From Oasisia sp. SBJ-2009 (taxonomy: Eukaryota; Annelida; Polychaeta; Sabellida; Siboglinidae), in the NCBI GenBank assembly GCA_964017155.1, contig OZ024857.1:10143646-10207645 (forward strand): 64,000 bases of DNA, given 5' to 3'. Shown here in pieces: positions 35,041-47,904 of the stretch; position 1 is the stretch's first letter, and each line of letters starts with the position of its first letter. The notes beneath the pieces are model-generated. The model made no database searches and was not told the DNA's origin. It saw nothing but the letters and a program-made list of their open reading frames with translations. The translations under genes and the position numbers were made by a program.

Positions 35041-38018
35041 GACTCGAGCATTCCGGCGTGGAGTGGTTTCAATGCTCTTGTAAGTACTAAGACTGTCCCA
35101 GTTGCAAAGATACGATACCTTCCCTTCATCAACGCCTCGCCATCTGATATATCTACCATTTTTACAACTTTGTTGAAACTAGTGCGCATATCGGAGGAGT
35201 TGGGGCAGCACCATATACTCGTTAAAGCAGACCTTGCAATCTACAGCAGGGCACAACGGATTCTGTGGAGCAGACCGGAACCACTGGTGGGCAAAGTGAC
35301 GATGAGGCTGGGGGCAATGCATCTGATAATGGCTTTCCTGGCAACCACTGGTAAGATATTCGGAGATGGCGGACTTCAGAACATCCTAACTTCATCAGAT
35401 GTATATGCTGCTGCAAGGAAAGCAGTATGCAGCTACAAGGAAAGCAGTATGCAATTCGAGGTGTCCGTTTGGCGCACGAAGCTCTGTCGCATATGTTAAT
35501 TCCAGACTTCAGCTGAAGCCTTTACCATCAAAAACAGTTTGCCGTGGCTGACCAATGAAACCAAGCATCTAGTATGAGATCTGGAGCAGTCCTTCGGATC
35601 AAAAGATGCAACTACCTGTGCTACCGTTTGCCAGAAAGCTGAGGACGCAATTCCCCAGTCCGTATTGGATACGATCACTCGCTTTCAAAAAGAAGGGCGA
35701 CAGAACTCAGCAACATTTGCATACTGGGATACCTTCCTTGAGTCTGGTAATATACTACTTCGACCTTTACGAGCAGACAGGGAGGCAAATTTCCTAATGC
35801 ACATACAAGCTGTGATAGAAACTGTCCCCTATTTCGTCCTGGCTGGGCGAATTAACTATTCCCGATACACCCCAGTGTACATCGCAGAGATGAAGCAACT
35901 GGAAGAAAGAGAACCACTGATGTATCGCCACATGATGGAGGGGGGGTTGTTGTTGTTGTTCGTAGGTCAGCGAGTCGGATTTTCAATTGTGTCCCTACAG
36001 ATCAAGCCCTGGAAGAAACAATCAACCGTGAAGCAAAGAGCCAGGGAGGTGTTATAGGTTTCACACTGCGCAAAGGCGCACTGCTACGCTGGCTAATGAC
36101 ACGTCACATCCCGGGCGAATATGCGGAAGCTTTCAAAGAACTTTGTAACTCTGAGACCAATGGAAAAATGCACGAAGAGCTGGGGACTTCTCGTTCGAAC
36201 AAGGACAGAAAGGTTGTGAAGGATATGAAGGAATACCTTTACAGTCAGTGCCAAGATCCATTTGCCCTGTATGATGTTCCAGACCATCTAATGAACATCA
36301 CCACAGGTAAAATAGCATCACGTGAAGTTGAGGATTCTACGAAGGGCATCCCAGAGAGGGGCTAAGTGGTCTTCGGTGACTTTGTCAAACAAACGACTTG
36401 GGGACGAGCCCACGAAAGGTTTCTGGGATCCAATGCAGAAATGCACCATGTCAACATTTGCGGACATGAAGAAAGCCCTCCCAAACAACAAGGATCGATA
36501 GCTGATAATTGACAGTGAGGTATTGTTTCGGCGGCTACTGGGAGTCTCCAAGAGTCGTTATGTTGACCTGAGGAAAGTTCTCCAGTACGAACTGGCTGCA
36601 GTACCACCGGTACGAACTGGCTGCAGTACCACCGGCCCTCTTCCATGGTGATGGAACGATGAGAAAGACCAATAAGGCCGACTTAGCCAAGAAGCTTGAA
36701 TCAAATTATCCGGACGTTTTAACAGAGCTGCCACATATACCAACGTCCACTTCATCCGCATATATCGTCGATGGCATGGCAATGGTTCAATCGCTAAACG
36801 AGAACCACTTCAGAACGTTCAAGGATTTGGCAGAAGTGGTTCAGAAACGTACAGTTCGACTTCTCAGCAACCCGTCCTCGGAGTTGAGCTGTGTGACCAT
36901 TGTTTTCGATCGCTATGATAATGGGTCATCAATCTATACAACAGAACGAGAGTGACGGGGTTCTTCTGCACTGTTACCTAGGTATCAGATCCAGGGGAGC
37001 AGACAAGTTCCTAACTACCGCTAGTTTCTGAAAGGAGCAGGCAACAAGGCAAGCCTAGCGAATTATATCTCGCGTACATCTTGGAGCATGCAACTGAATA
37101 CATTCCAAATGGGAAATCCATCATCTTGGCAGGTGGATTCAGTGAGGGAATGCTTGTGAAAGAAGCTACCCCATCTGTGGTGTCATCCATTGAAAGACTG
37201 TACAGTAACCAGGAGAAAGCCGATACACGAATGATCCTACACGCTTCCAGTCTGTCACGGGACCACGAGAAGATCATAATTCAGTGCAATGATACAGACG
37301 TCTTAGTCTTGTTAGTCTACTATTTCAGCAGAGGACACTTAAGTGACCATGTGTATATATATGCTGGACATTCCGGAAAGGAGCGATACATTCCTGTACA
37401 CAGGATTGCGAATGAACTTGGCCAAACAGTGTGTGAGTGTTCCATGAACAGAATAGGTAAGAAAACTGCCTATTCTAAACTGCTGAAAATGTAGACACTC
37501 TGTCGAACTTAAAGACCTTCCATGAAGATGACCTAGAGCACAGCGTCGCCGTTGCTCGCAGCTATGCACTACTTCTATACGAAACGAAGGGAAGTGACAT
37601 GGACACGCTTGACGAGTTGCGCTACATCATGGCTACGACAACAGACAAGTGCGCATCCATGCTTCCCCCGACGGAGGATGCCTTCAAACAGCACGTCCTT
37701 CGAGCAAAATACCAAACACGGATTTGGTGCAATAGCCACATCCCTAACGAAGAAGTGATCGAACCAGTTATCCATGGTTGGACTGCTTGCGATGATGGAG
37801 GTATTACACAGACAATGTTCACTCAGGCACCTGCTCCAGTTGAGGTTCGGGACCTGACTCACCTCTACTGCACCGATAAAGACTGTTTGAGTGCGAGGAA
37901 GTGTCCTTGCCTCCTTGTCGGACTAGAGTGCATCGATGCTTGTTCTTGTACAGGCTGTGGTAATCAGAACAACAAACCTGAAGGAGTTGATGGAAAGGAG
38001 ATGGACACAGACGTGTGA
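35041..38018 (+). pseudogene. Transposon gene, copy 2: transposase-like + XPG-like nuclease + CXC, N-terminus lost
   Basis: Read in shifting frames: WSGFNALVSTKTVPVAKI and LPFINASPSDIS near the start, then LVKADLAIYSRAQRILW (about 35217-35270) and FLATTGKIFGDGGLQ. Later come YFVLAGRINYSRYTPVYI (about 35830-35885) and, after a frameshift, TDQALEETINREAKSQGG, plausible acidic residues of an RNase H-like transposase. VDGMAMVQSL (about 36767) and VFDRYDNGSS resemble the N-terminal XPG/FEN1 motifs. EKADTRMILHAS plus CNDTDVLVLLVYYF (about 37216-37325) resemble XPG-I, and NRIGKKTAYSKLL the helix-hairpin-helix. CTDKDCLSARKCPCL... is a CXC domain. At least four frame breaks or stops show the gene is dead. 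Confidence 0.8.
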
Positions 38019-38167
38019 TTGAATAAATGAGGACTTCGTTTCACTTCATGTGTGGTATCTGTTATGTTACGAGTAGGCAACAGTTGGCATTTGTTAGCTG
38101 CTTTGTGATGATTATGGCTGGGACTTTCCACATGCCTACCCGCATTCATCAAAAAAGCAACAATTCA

Positions 38168-38425
38168 AAAAAATAGTTTGAGCATTGTCGCAGACTGACG
38201 GTTAATGGACCATGTGATACCCATTTCACCATGCTCAAAGTTATTTTTCTATTAATGACACATCCTGGGTGATGAATAAAGTCAGGTCTGACACTGTTAT
38301 AACATGTATTGGTAGTAGGGTGCAATAAACTATGCTTCAGTTTGGTCAAAATCACCAACAATCGCCATATTTTTGGTATAATATTATGTTTGTACCCTTA
38401 ACACCCTTATCAGCATAAAACTGAT
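38168..38425 (+). repeat. Subterminal direct repeat, inner copy (copy 2 element)
   Basis: About 250 bp that repeats at 38946-39190 in the same orientation: 'acatgtattggtagtagggt' then 'ggtcaaaatcaccaa'. It lies just inside the right inverted repeat and has no mirror on the left side next to 35015, so the right arm carries an extra copy. Confidence 0.85.
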
Positions 38426-38432
38426 CTCACGT

Positions 38433-39470
38433 ATATTGGGCGATAATAGGGAACATATCCTATACGACGTTGAACTCGTCTCAAACTTATAACTAATATC
38501 AACAGTGGGTCAAACAGGTATCCACTGTACATTAGCTACGACCTTCGACGATACGAAGCACTTAAAATGTGGTGAAAGATGGATCTAAATACCGTATTTC
38601 TTAAATACGGAAATAATAAGCTTTGCCAGACGCCATCTTTAAAAATGGCGCTAATTGTTATGTTGTTGAAGGTGACAAATAATATGGTTGGTATCGCTAT
38701 CCACCAAGCTGTCCAAATACGTCAAAATAATTGCTCTAGGTGATGTAATGTTTGATATATTGTAACATTTGTATTGACGACCGCCATCTTTAAAAATGGC
38801 GGAAATTAATGCCGGAGGAGCAAAAACAAATATATTTGAATTAGAATACCCTAAAACATATATACTCACATACCACAATTATTGCTCTGCATGCCGTATT
38901 TATTAAGATAAAGCAAAAACAAAATTTCAAAAACGTAGTTTATGCGTTGTCGCAAACAGAGGGTTAATGGGCCATGTTATAACCACTTCACCATGCTCAA
39001 ACTAATTTTTTGTTATCAATGACACGTCCTGGGTTATGAATTGAGTCAGGTATGACACTGTTATGACATGTATTGGTAGTAGGGTGCAAGAAAATGTGCT
39101 TCAGTTCGGTCAAAATCACCAAACATCGCCATATTTGGGGTATATTTTTGGACCCTTAACCCCCTTATCGGCATAAAACTGCCTAAAATATATTGCTACA
39201 TGTCCATTGCAACGAAATACATTGACATAACTACCAATTCTAAAAATTAACTGGGCTAATTTCATAAAATAAGCAAGTAAGTGAAAACGTATTTTTTTTC
39301 ATATTTTGCTGCACACAAAGGGTTAATTCAGGATGTTGTACAAGTTTACTGCAACTACAACATAGTTTTTCAGAAACTAGATATTCATACGGTCAAAATG
39401 AGACCGTTCCCAGCTTGTTATACCCCCGGTAGGGGTGTTTCTAATTTGTTGGGTCCCGGCCGCTGCACTA
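38433..39470 (-). repeat. Right terminal inverted repeat, copy 2
   Basis: Inverse of the left repeat, diverged by point changes and small indels. It contains ATGGCG motifs (about 38644 and 38796) and TTTGAA/TTCAAA motifs matching those on the left. Confidence 0.85.
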
Positions 39471-39473
39471 TTA

Positions 39474-40993
39474 GTCGAGTTTCAGAATATTTGGCTGCGA
39501 GACAATATTAAGACCTTGCAGGAATTGATGACCTTTGATCGGGATAGGTCGTAAACGGTGCTGTATTTGCAAAGGAAAATGTCGCCAAAGAACATATAAC
39601 GAGAGTGATCAAACTCACCAACAGGATAAATTTACGTGCAACAGAAAGGTCACGTTCTCTGAACTTATTAAGAAGCAATCAACAATCGGATGAATTACAA
39701 TTTTACCTGCATTACAAGACACGTGACTGGCATTGCAGTACATAATCATTATTTTATGTAGAACTTAATTGGACACCGCTGAAAATTATAGAATACAATG
39801 TCGTAGGTCACCGTGGACATAAATATGTAGAGCTATTGTTCATTGTCGCGATTATCTAACACATGGTGATGCTAATGCAGTATTAATGCTGAATACATGG
39901 TTCATCTGTGCGATGATGTTATATCTTGTCCACTTCATTTGGGAATAGACAACTGAAGGTCTCTTGCCGGTCGCTTTTTGGCTTCTTGTTTGATCTCAGT
40001 TTGTTTTCTTATTAGACGCCTGCTTGTGTAATATTGGGCAGTTGTTTACTTTCTGTGGGTCTGTTGTTAATATTCTGTCATGATTCTATTTCAAACGCCT
40101 ATTATTATTCTGTGTGCGTTAATCTGCAAAAATACCCGAACATATTCTTTATGGTTACAAATGCATTCAAAGTCTACTTTATCTGATAAACTAGTATAAT
40201 TATGGTCGTGTTATTAAACGAATATGAGTTATGTGTCATTAACATCCAGTAGCATCCAACGTGATGCGCGCCCTTTTTATGCGAGGTTTCCGTGCACCGT
40301 CATCCTCTGATTAAATTTCGCGAGTCGTAATATACGACCCTATTTGTCAGCCGGAAACTCCATTTTCCTCATTAAAGCTAATATATTATATCTGTGCCTG
40401 ATTTCCGCATTCGCGAAAGCACGCAATATCAGCATTGCCTGTACACAGTAGCAGCCTACTATGGTGTAATGAGAAGGTGGTATGAATGTGCAGGTGGAAC
40501 ATGTTCAACAAAATTATCACAACACCGGTTAACTACAACTGCCAATAGTCATTCATTGATTTATTTGTTATGCAGCCAACTCATGTTTATTGAATTTTAT
40601 AAACATTCATACTATATGTATTTACTCAATCCGTTTATGAAAAGTTCCAATCTTTGATTGTCCTCCCGGAGAAGTAATTATATTTTACATGTTAATCTGT
40701 CCTGTTCTTTATCACATGTTACCTCGTGTACCCCAGTTCTGTTGTCTTTCTTAGCAGATAAAACATGTTTCGAACAACACATGCATAACAGTTCTATGCC
40801 TTAAACACTTCTTGGTCAATCTCCTCCCAATTACCTTCGCTCCAGGAGGGTTATACCAGTTTCGTTTTATTCTTGGTCTTGTAGATTTATAGTATTTTAT
40901 GTTGCCTTCCTCTATATTTGTTCCGTGTAGATATGATCTGCTTGCGACGCAGCCTCCAAGCATATTGTAATTCTAGTTGTTTCCAACAGGCAC
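39474..40993. other. AT-rich non-coding stretch
   Basis: No gene is recognised. The 87-codon frame at 40394-40657 has no motif. Confidence 0.4.
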
Positions 40994-41075
40994 GGTTCTA
41001 TTAACTCACTAGTGTTGTGGCTACAGCGTTATGGCCTTATGAGGACTCATATAACTAGTCTTTTTTCAGAACATT
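40994..41075 (-). repeat. tRNA-derived SINE family 1, short 3' fragment (inverted)
   Basis: 'ggttctattaactcactagt', 'ttgtggctacagcgttatgg' and 'ttttcagaac' match the inverse of about 30405-30492. Confidence 0.65.
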
Positions 41076-41934
41076 TATTGTATTCCGCGACGGATTTAGT
41101 CATTACTTAAATGATGTGATTATACAAGGAACTAGGCATTAGACATATTGGCCACATACCTGTCACCGTTGGTTTCTATTTATGTCTTCATCTAACCTTT
41201 TTTTGGTAAAACAATGGTTACATGGTATGTCAAGTAATCCATTTTATGTTGCCAGCAAGTGAAATGCGAAAGAGCCTAAGGTGTTTGTGCGATGTTAATA
41301 TGTCATGCTAACTTCAGTTATAGCGGTTAAAACAAATATACGTACCAATATAAGTTTCTAAAGTACCGATTTTCCCAAGTCTGAGAGACGCAACAAACAA
41401 GGATCGTCACATGATCGCGCAAAAGTCAGAACATGGAACCGTTGAAGTGGCTAGTGTCATATTGCCGAACTCGAATATGATTACCTTAGCAACACATTCA
41501 TTTTGCTGATGCAACATATCGTACAAATTGTACATAATATTGTATAACTGCGTCATCGTGGACTGTTTTGACATTCAAGCGAAAACTAACCAAATGTCTG
41601 ACGTTCTCGTGTTGCTGAACTGATTGCGTAGTTTTCGCGTCACATCCGTCACCGGCGCGTCACTTTAGCCGACCTTTAACGATAATTGCTGTCTGACATA
41701 AAGCAACATGAGAACAGGTGCGACTAGGAGCTTCCGTAATGATGTTTAAAGTACTGTATAAAAGGTGCATTTGAAAAATGACTGGATTGTATTACCATAG
41801 AAAAACCGTTATATCTACCTATCGGGATTTCTCTACCAATTACTTCTTGCATTTCATTCATCTGTCTCATATGAGTAAAAATCGACAAATAATGTTGTGT
41901 CTCATTAATTATGTTCACTTAGCTGTCACGTGTA

Positions 41935-42115
41935 AAAATATAAGTTCTCATATAGCGCAGTATCCGGTTCTCAGAACTGCTCAAAGCGCTTTTACACTTT
42001 ACTTCCCTTCCCTGTTCAATCAAACACCGTCTCAACTTCTCTGGGAAGCATCCAGCCATATGCATGCTATAACTAATGCGCGAAGTTCTTTTTCCAAGAT
42101 CCTTCTTTTTGCTTA
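41935..42115 (-). repeat. SINE family 2, inverted copy
   Basis: Its reverse complement carries 'cttcgcgcattagttatag', 'atggctggatgcttcccag', 'agcgctttgagcagttctg' and 'tgcgctatatgagaac', aligning with 32210-32370. The tRNA-like head was not located. Confidence 0.75.
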
Positions 42116-42957
42116 ATTCTTAACATAAACAGCGGTTGGGTGTTTTCTTGCCTAGTAAAACTCTTTTTAAAGGTTTTATGTTATAGCCAATTTTGGCCCA
42201 CTGCCGGTTTCTAACTGTCCCGCGAGACACGCACTAAGAATGTGATCATGTTCTACCATACAGCATGTATTGTTGTTTCATTAGCAGCGTAACTGTTTAT
42301 GTAAACTTGTCGCCGTTCCACGTTATTGCAAAGATAGACAAATATATAGGTATTCAAATGGTTTTACGGCGAATACGATGCATGTGTCGAAAAGGTGAAC
42401 CAGGTGTTTACGTGAGTAAAAATTATGATAATTACAATGCTGTTCATAACCGCGTCACAGACCATCTTTAGGCCAGCTTCAGTGGACGACTTGCCGACCT
42501 CGCTGCATCTTTGCAAGTCCGTTTGTCGTCCTTGCAGCTGATGATGTGGAGTTTGTTGTAGTCTTTTTGGAGATGACAAGGCTTCATTGCGGGAGAATCT
42601 TCAATAACGCCATCAAAAGTTTTTTTTTTTTGAATCTTGAATCTTGAAATTATCAAGATTTTAAAAATATGTTGCACCAAGAAAGACCACGTCGTGCATA
42701 ACTGGTACAAGTGCTGTTAGTACAACTTCAGACAGTGCACAAATGTTTGGCACAATGTTGGCAACATTTGATTGAGCAATATCGAAATTCCTAGCCACAA
42801 ATCATATCAAGAACATGTACGATCACAGTTGGAGATTCCGTTGGCAGGCAGCGACATCACATAGCATCGAATTTTGTATATGACATGTAAATTACTGCGC
42901 TATTTGTTGGTTAGATGTTGTACTGGATCGCGCAAAACAAAACATTGTCTACATAAC

Positions 42958-43075
42958 TCAACTGTAGGTGTAAAGTAAACAACTGTATATGTAAAATAAA
43001 CAACTGTAGATGTAAAGTAAACAACTGTAGATTTAAAGTAAACAAATGTAGACGAAAAGTAAACAAACGTAAAGT
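42958..43075. repeat. About 20-bp tandem repeat, 5-6 copies
   Basis: Units of 'aactgtagatgtaaagtaaac' with variants (tatatg, atttaaag, gacgaaaag). The two frames through it are artefacts. Confidence 0.85.
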
Positions 43076-44215
43076 AAATAAGTGAAAGAAAGGGAATCGG
43101 GGACACCGGAAGAAAGCTTTACACAAAAGGCCATAAATCAACAAAAATTAAGAAACGTGATCGATTGATTATGCTTCCATGCCACGTACGATATCATGGT
43201 CATTTCACTATTTCAAGATGACTTATATAAACGTAAACACACGATTGTGGGTGATTTGTTTGATCGAACAGCAATTCCCAAGCGAAGGAGTGCACATGCT
43301 GAATGTAAATAAAACCTACGCATGTAAGTTATGATAGAGGGAAACACCAATTTGAACCGCAATGTAAGACAATACTTAGAGAAGAACGTGCGTCAGAGTT
43401 ACCAATATAGTATATATTGATAGCAGTCATCGACGTAATATACCCGAAGCCACAGTTAACGAGCCGCCGAGAAGCGGGCCACTGTTGCTGTTGGAGAGTA
43501 GGACGTCAACGGAGACGTGACCTGGCAAATGTACTCGTAAATCGAGACGGCCGGAGAAGTGAATTTGGCACTAATGATCAATCGTGGGTCGCTAACTGTC
43601 TGAACTGAGTGTATCATTCCATTCTATCATGTTCACGATCAACCATTCCATGACCAAATGTCAAGTAAAGAAAAGTTAATTAATTTGACTTACGAAAAAC
43701 TGCAGACCGGTGTTAGGGCAGCGCTCTTCAGCAGTAGACACGCACGAGATGATGAATTCGGAGAAGCATTGACACAACCTCACGGAGAAAGTACTGGGGA
43801 GAGAAACTGGGAGAGATCTGTCAAGACGTCCGACAATCAGTATCACGTCGTACTGCTAAAGGGTTCCGCGTTTCTTAAGTCGCTATATTAATCATTGACC
43901 TGAGCCAGACTGTAACTTACACCAGCGCAAGGTGACGTGGGCAGAGCCAAACAGACGACTTCTACGGGTGTTTTCGCGGTGTTGATGACATCTGGACGGT
44001 GACTGTGTCTCCAGTCTGCTATCTTGTGCCCTGTAGCTGGTGGCTACGACCTATTTTCTACTAGATCACCGACGTTAATCTGTTAATATGTACCGATTTC
44101 ACAATGCGAATCAATTGTTTTGTAATTAAAATTTATTTAGCAGATGTTATAATACCAAAAGGAGGGTTTTTGTAATAATATCAAGGGTATTCATTTTGAA
44201 AAATCATAGTTTGGT
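43076..44215. other. No supported gene
   Basis: Frames at 43417-43891 lack motifs. Nothing repeated was recognised. Confidence 0.35.
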
Positions 44216-44249
44216 CAAAGAGATTGGGCATAGAGAGGGGTGTAGCATC

Positions 44250-45335
44250 ATTAGTGAGATTTGTTTTGTTTGCCTCCTCCTGTCTCTAAAGACAGTGGGT
44301 TGTGCGCCCATAGTGTGTCAGTCCGGGTTGCTGCAGCGCCTGCTGTGACTGTACAGTCCTTGAGCCACAGACTGTTACAGTTGCTGTATTTGAAGGTCTT
44401 CGCAACTGGCTCAGAGGTTGTTTCTGCCGTCTGCTTCTTGAGTTCCCTTTTCTCCTCCCACTGCTCCCGTCTCCTGTTCCCGTCTCCGCCTCTCATGTAT
44501 GCGGATGCATGTCCTGATAGCAGTCCGCAAACTACTGCGGTCTGCGGCTTGGGTTCCCCAGTTTGTTGGGTTGATGTCTTCATGTCAGACATCTTTGAAC
44601 CGAATGATAGGCATTCCTGTCGGTTTGGTGCCGGTGGTACGCTCCTCAATACAAAGTATCCTCAGGGATTCTTCCATCCTTCATTCGTCTGACATGACCA
44701 AGCCAGCGCTACCAGGTCGAAAGCCTTGGCAAAATCAACGAAGGCGATGAAAAATGGTTGCCTCTGTTCACGACATTTCTCTTGCAGCTACCATAGTGGG
44801 AAAATCATATAAATTGATGATCTTCCGGTTTGAACCCCCCCTGGGCCTCTGGGCATAGTCGTTCTGTCAGTGAGTGTAGTCTGTTCCGTGCTACTCGGGC
44901 GAAAGCCTTCCCAACAAAAGGTGTTGGAGGGAGATTCCTCGGTAGCTGTTGCAGCCGCTGAGATCACCCTTATTTAATTTTTAATTTTTATATAGTGTGG
45001 TTATATCAGAGTCGCGCATATCCTGGTGTACCATCCCTTCATCCCAGCACTGTAGCAGTTACTCATGCAAATGGTTTGGTAGAGTGCTTGACTTGGCGAC
45101 CTTGATGATTCTGGAGGGATGCCATTATTTCCAGGGGCCTTGCCGCAGCCTAGGGTGTCAGTAGCCTTGCTAAGCTAAGCTCTCTTGCTGATGGTGGAAT
45201 ATAGAGCTCTTCCATGACAGCCAGATGGTGGTATTTTGAACTGCCGTCTCGGTGACGATGGTATCTTTTGAGTAGAGCTCCTGACAATGTTCAGCCCCTC
45301 TCTCCATCTGCTTGCCTCTGTCTGTAATGGTGACA
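44250..45335 (-). pseudogene. LINE reverse-transcriptase remnant, internally deleted
   Basis: The minus strand reads, from the right: QMERGAEHCQELYSKDTI, then a broken 'KAPGNNGIPPE'-type stretch, and FIAFVDFAKAFDLV (44711-44756), the reverse-transcriptase block around the first catalytic aspartate. It jumps without a gap into RWLGHVRRMKDGRIPEDTLY (about 44640-44705), the C-terminal region of the same kind of LINE ORF. The polymerase core, including the YxDD block, is therefore deleted. RTE- or CR1-like affinity is likely but not certain. Flanking near-repeats at 44216-44262 and 45335-45385 ('aaagagattg', 'atagagaggg', 'ttgtag') may relate to the deletion or to insertion. Confidence 0.75.
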
Positions 45336-45385
45336 AAGAGATTGCGTATAGAGAGGGTTGTAGTGTCGTCAGTCAGATTACGTGA

Positions 45386-46430
45386 TTAAACCTATGTCAG
45401 TTGGAATGGTGTTCATAATTGTTTGTTTGGGGTAAACAACAACAGGGATTAGTATTATTAGATATATAGGGATCATTATGTTTAATGGAAGATAATTATT
45501 TTTCGGTCATAATGTTTTATTTAAATTGAGTGGGTAAATTACCCCTTTATATAGACTGCTAACATTGGTGTAGGATTCATCACACTCAAATCTATCTAAA
45601 CAGGTGTGTTGCAGTAATGTAGTGAAAATTAAGGCTACATGTAATTGGATGATTTTTTTAGGAAATCTGAACGAGACTACTGTTATTTTAAGGCTCCGGT
45701 GTTATATTTACTACACTTTGAATTATATCCTTGCGGAAGGAGTTATTTGCCAGTTGGTCGGTATATATCGTTGGGAAAAAATGTATGCAATGGCGCCATT
45801 TACATGGTAAACATGTAATAAAGCAAATTGATGGTGTCAGAACCGGTAGATAATGCGTTGGCAACCATGTCAGTTAGTTGAATTCAGTTTTATAACATTA
45901 ATAACATTGTTGTATTTGTTTAAATGTGTGTTATTATGAAAACGAATGATCATGCCAAAACAGTAAACATTGGAACTGGCCGATGGCAATGTCTTGCTGT
46001 TTGCATTCGAGACGTAGAAACGCGTGCTGCAGGTCGACACCAGTTCGTGCTTCCAGACAATAACACCAAGACGATTAATGTGCGTGATGCAAACAAAAGT
46101 AACCTCCAACACAGCTGATAGTGGTAGACCAGACAACTGAAGCGTGTTGCTTCATGCGTATGAAATCAATAAAATATTTTGTAGTTCTTATTCAGATAAT
46201 AACAACATTAACGATGAAACCGCGGCACTAGCACGCAGTTAAGCATGTGTGTGAGAACTGAAAGCATGGACGACGCATCATCGCCTTCAGCTGAATGACA
46301 ACGACACTGAAGTACTTGTGATCACCGCACCAAGTTCGGCCAGCAAGCAGAGCTTGATCATATGGTTTACCGATCATATAACACCAATCCTAGAGACTCG
46401 TTATTAGCTTTCCGTGCGATGCCGTATCGA
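45386..46430. other. AT-rich non-coding stretch
   Basis: No motif-bearing frame. It separates two LINE remnants of opposite strand. Confidence 0.35.
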
Positions 46431-47565
46431 GTCATACTGACCCCGATCAAGCCCACCCACACGCCTGCGCCGGTCTACATGACAGACCTAGTCCAGTTCT
46501 GACAACCCTGCACAACCTTGCGATCGTCATCGGAATCCCTGCTGAGTGAGCCCAGGGCACATCTCCGCAGTACGGTGACAGAGCCTACTCCGCCAGTACG
46601 ATGACAGAGCCTTTTCCGCCAGTACGGTGATAGAGCCTTCTCCGCCAGTACGATGACAGAGCCTTCTCCGCCAGTACGATGACAGAGCCTTCTCCGCCAG
46701 TACGGTGACAGAGACTTCTCCGCCAGTACGGTGACAAAGGCTTCTCCGTCAGTACGATGACAGAGCCTACTCCGCCAGTACGATGACAGAGCCTTCTCCG
46801 CCAGTACGATGACAGAGCCTTCTCCTTCAGTACGATGACAGAGCCTTCTCCGCCTGTACGATGACAGAGCCTTCTCCTTCAGTACGATGACAGAGCCTTC
46901 TCCTTCAGTACGATGACAGAGCCTTCTCCGCCAGTACGATGACAGAGCCTTCTCCGCCAGTACGATGACAGAGCCTACTCCGCCAGTACGGTGACGGAGC
47001 CTTCTCCGCCAGTACGGTGACGGAGCCTTCTCCGCCAGTACGGTGACGGAGCCTTCTCCGCCAGTACGGTGACGGAGCCTTCTCCGCCAGTACGGTGACG
47101 GAGCCTTCTCCGCCAGTACGGTGACGGAGCCTTCTCCGCCAGTACGATGACGGAGCCTTCTCCGTCGCTGCTCCTCGTCTAGGGAACGATCTTCCACATA
47201 CTATGCGTCAGTCTCTTTACACCAATTTAAAAGACTTCTGAAGACTAATTTATTCAAACGAGCCCTTTATTCCTGAACATTGACTTTCATGTAATGCTGT
47301 CACTCGATTTGAATTTTGATGGTTTTATTAATTATTTATTTATTATTTACTTTTTTATTTTATGCCGTTTTTATTACCTTACATTTATAGTTATTTTAAA
47401 CGTTTTTAAATATAACTTTACTTCTTAATGATAATTTAATTGGACATTTCATGACACGTTTCATAGTCTTTAGTTTGTTTAGTGCTATTTCTATATTTTG
47501 TAACAGCTCCTTCGAACAGGATAACTTGGACTTACAGCGCTATATAAATGTTTGGATTATTACAA
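46431..47565 (+). pseudogene. LINE ORF2 C-terminus and 3' end, split by a minisatellite
   Basis: Upstream of the array: LRSSSESLLSEPRAHLRS, matching the LRSS-x-LL-x-PR motif before the YGDRAFS motif of many LINE ORF2 ends. Downstream: SVAAPRLGNDLP (usually RLWNDLP), then after a frame slip QFKRLLKTNLFKRALYS and a stop at about 47275. The AT-rich 3' end finishes 'acttacagcgctatataaat' directly before a triplet microsatellite. CR1/L2-type affinity is likely. Confidence 0.8.
46565..47163. repeat. 26-bp minisatellite inside the LINE, about 23 copies
   Basis: Unit CGCCAGTACGGTGACGGAGC + CTTCTC. On the + strand one phase reads YGDRAFSAS, the normal LINE motif at this point, so the unit is a piece of the LINE ORF. 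The minus-strand 240-codon frame is an artefact. Confidence 0.9.
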
Positions 47566-47573
47566 CAATAAGA

Positions 47574-47605
47574 ACTACTACTACTACTACTACTACTAAT
47601 ACTAC

Positions 47606-47646
<41 letters not shown>

Positions 47647-47662
47647 GTAGTAGTAGTACTAC

Positions 47663-47739
<77 letters not shown>

Positions 47740-47750
47740 ATACTACTACA

Positions 47751-47844
<94 letters not shown>

Positions 47845-47854
47845 TTGCTGCTGC

Positions 47855-47904
<50 letters not shown>
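47574..47904. repeat. (ACT)n followed by (CTG)n triplet arrays
   Basis: ACT triplets with AAT and inverted AGT interruptions for about 270 bp, then CTG triplets at 47846-47904. It follows directly on the LINE 3' end, as expected where a LINE tail seeds a microsatellite. Confidence 0.95.

Larger units (their letters stand above)
33974..39470 (+). mobile_element. DNA transposon, Academ-like, copy 2 (5497 bp)
   Basis: The ends are TAGTGCAGCGGCCG and its inverse, with TTA duplications and inverted repeats of about 1040 bp (33974-35015 and 38433-39470). The terminal pattern TAGT(C/G)C(G/A)GC and the 3-bp duplication are shared with copy 1, while the repeats otherwise differ, so these are two families of one superfamily. 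The interior holds one broken gene with transposase-like, XPG-like and CXC parts. A 250-bp direct repeat lies in the right arm. Confidence 0.85.

Noticed and set aside
46475..47197. 240-codon minus-strand repeat protein
   Set aside because: Antisense reading of the 26-bp minisatellite in a LINE remnant.
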